This document shows positions 5,244 to 5,275 of a stretch of DNA of 5,275 nt, piece after piece (the first letter of the stretch is position 1; the number at the start of each line of letters is the position of its first letter). This DNA is from an uncultured Eubacteriales bacterium. GTDB lineage: Bacteria > Bacillota > Clostridia > Christensenellales > Aristaeellaceae. The position numbers were made by a program, and so were the translations under genes. The stretch is from the NCBI GenBank assembly GCA_900553315.1, contig USCW01000132.1:1-5275 (forward strand). Direction: 5' to 3'. The notes under the pieces are model-generated. The model worked only from the letters and a program-made list of their open reading frames with translations. It ran no database searches and was not told the DNA's origin.

Positions 5244-5275
5244 GGGCAATACCGCACAAATGAGTTGGTGCGGAG
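5244..5275. mobile_element. Left end of a second copy of the MITE-like repeat (cut by window edge)
   Basis: Bases 5245-5272 are identical to 891-918 (28 of 28), in the same orientation, starting GGCAATACCGCACAAATGAG. The preceding bases differ (TTTG here, TTAA at the first copy), which marks the likely outer boundary of the repeat unit. The divergence after 5272 may be a variant of the interior. The rest lies outside the window. Confidence 0.75.

Overview
The window looks like chromosomal DNA from a Gram-positive gut anaerobe of the Clostridia, most plausibly the Oscillospiraceae/Ruminococcaceae. The reasons are a GC-rich composition (about 60% by eye), strong AGGAGG-type ribosome binding sites, use of GTG and TTG starts, tightly packed genes, and many intergenic palindromes. 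This placement is an inference from style; there is no rRNA or other marker gene.

Layout. Bases 1-153 hold no gene but carry three hairpins, two of them long and alike in design. A plus-strand gene (154-876) encodes a secreted NodB-type polysaccharide deacetylase. It faces, tail to tail, a four-gene minus-strand run. In order of transcription this run is: a small membrane protein (5146 to 4703) and a larger one (4706 to 3795), which together resemble a split YeeE/YedE-type (thiosulfate/sulfur) transporter; an O-antigen-ligase/polymerase-family membrane protein (3731 to 2169); and nagA, N-acetylglucosamine-6-phosphate deacetylase (2169 to 1051). The first two genes overlap by 4 nt, the last two by 1 nt. 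A consensus-like promoter between the second and third genes may give the O-antigen-ligase/nagA pair its own transcription.

Between the two convergent blocks lies a MITE-like element (887-1054). It has 19-bp imperfect terminal inverted repeats, almost its whole length folds on itself, and it has TTAA at both ends. It overlaps the nagA stop codon. The left end of a second copy starts at about 5244 and runs off the window, so the whole four-gene run is bracketed by copies whose left ends point the same way.

Functionally, the two deacetylases could both act on N-acetylated amino sugars, one outside the cell on polymer and one in the cytoplasm on GlcNAc-6-P. The O-antigen-ligase-like protein suggests cell-surface glycan assembly. 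The link to the transporter-like pair is only by position. I see no phage, CRISPR, tRNA, rRNA or transposase gene. Nothing here is a clear new defence or biosynthetic system; the most unusual items are the MITE-like repeat and the cysteine-poor YeeE/YedE-like pair with its long charged tail.
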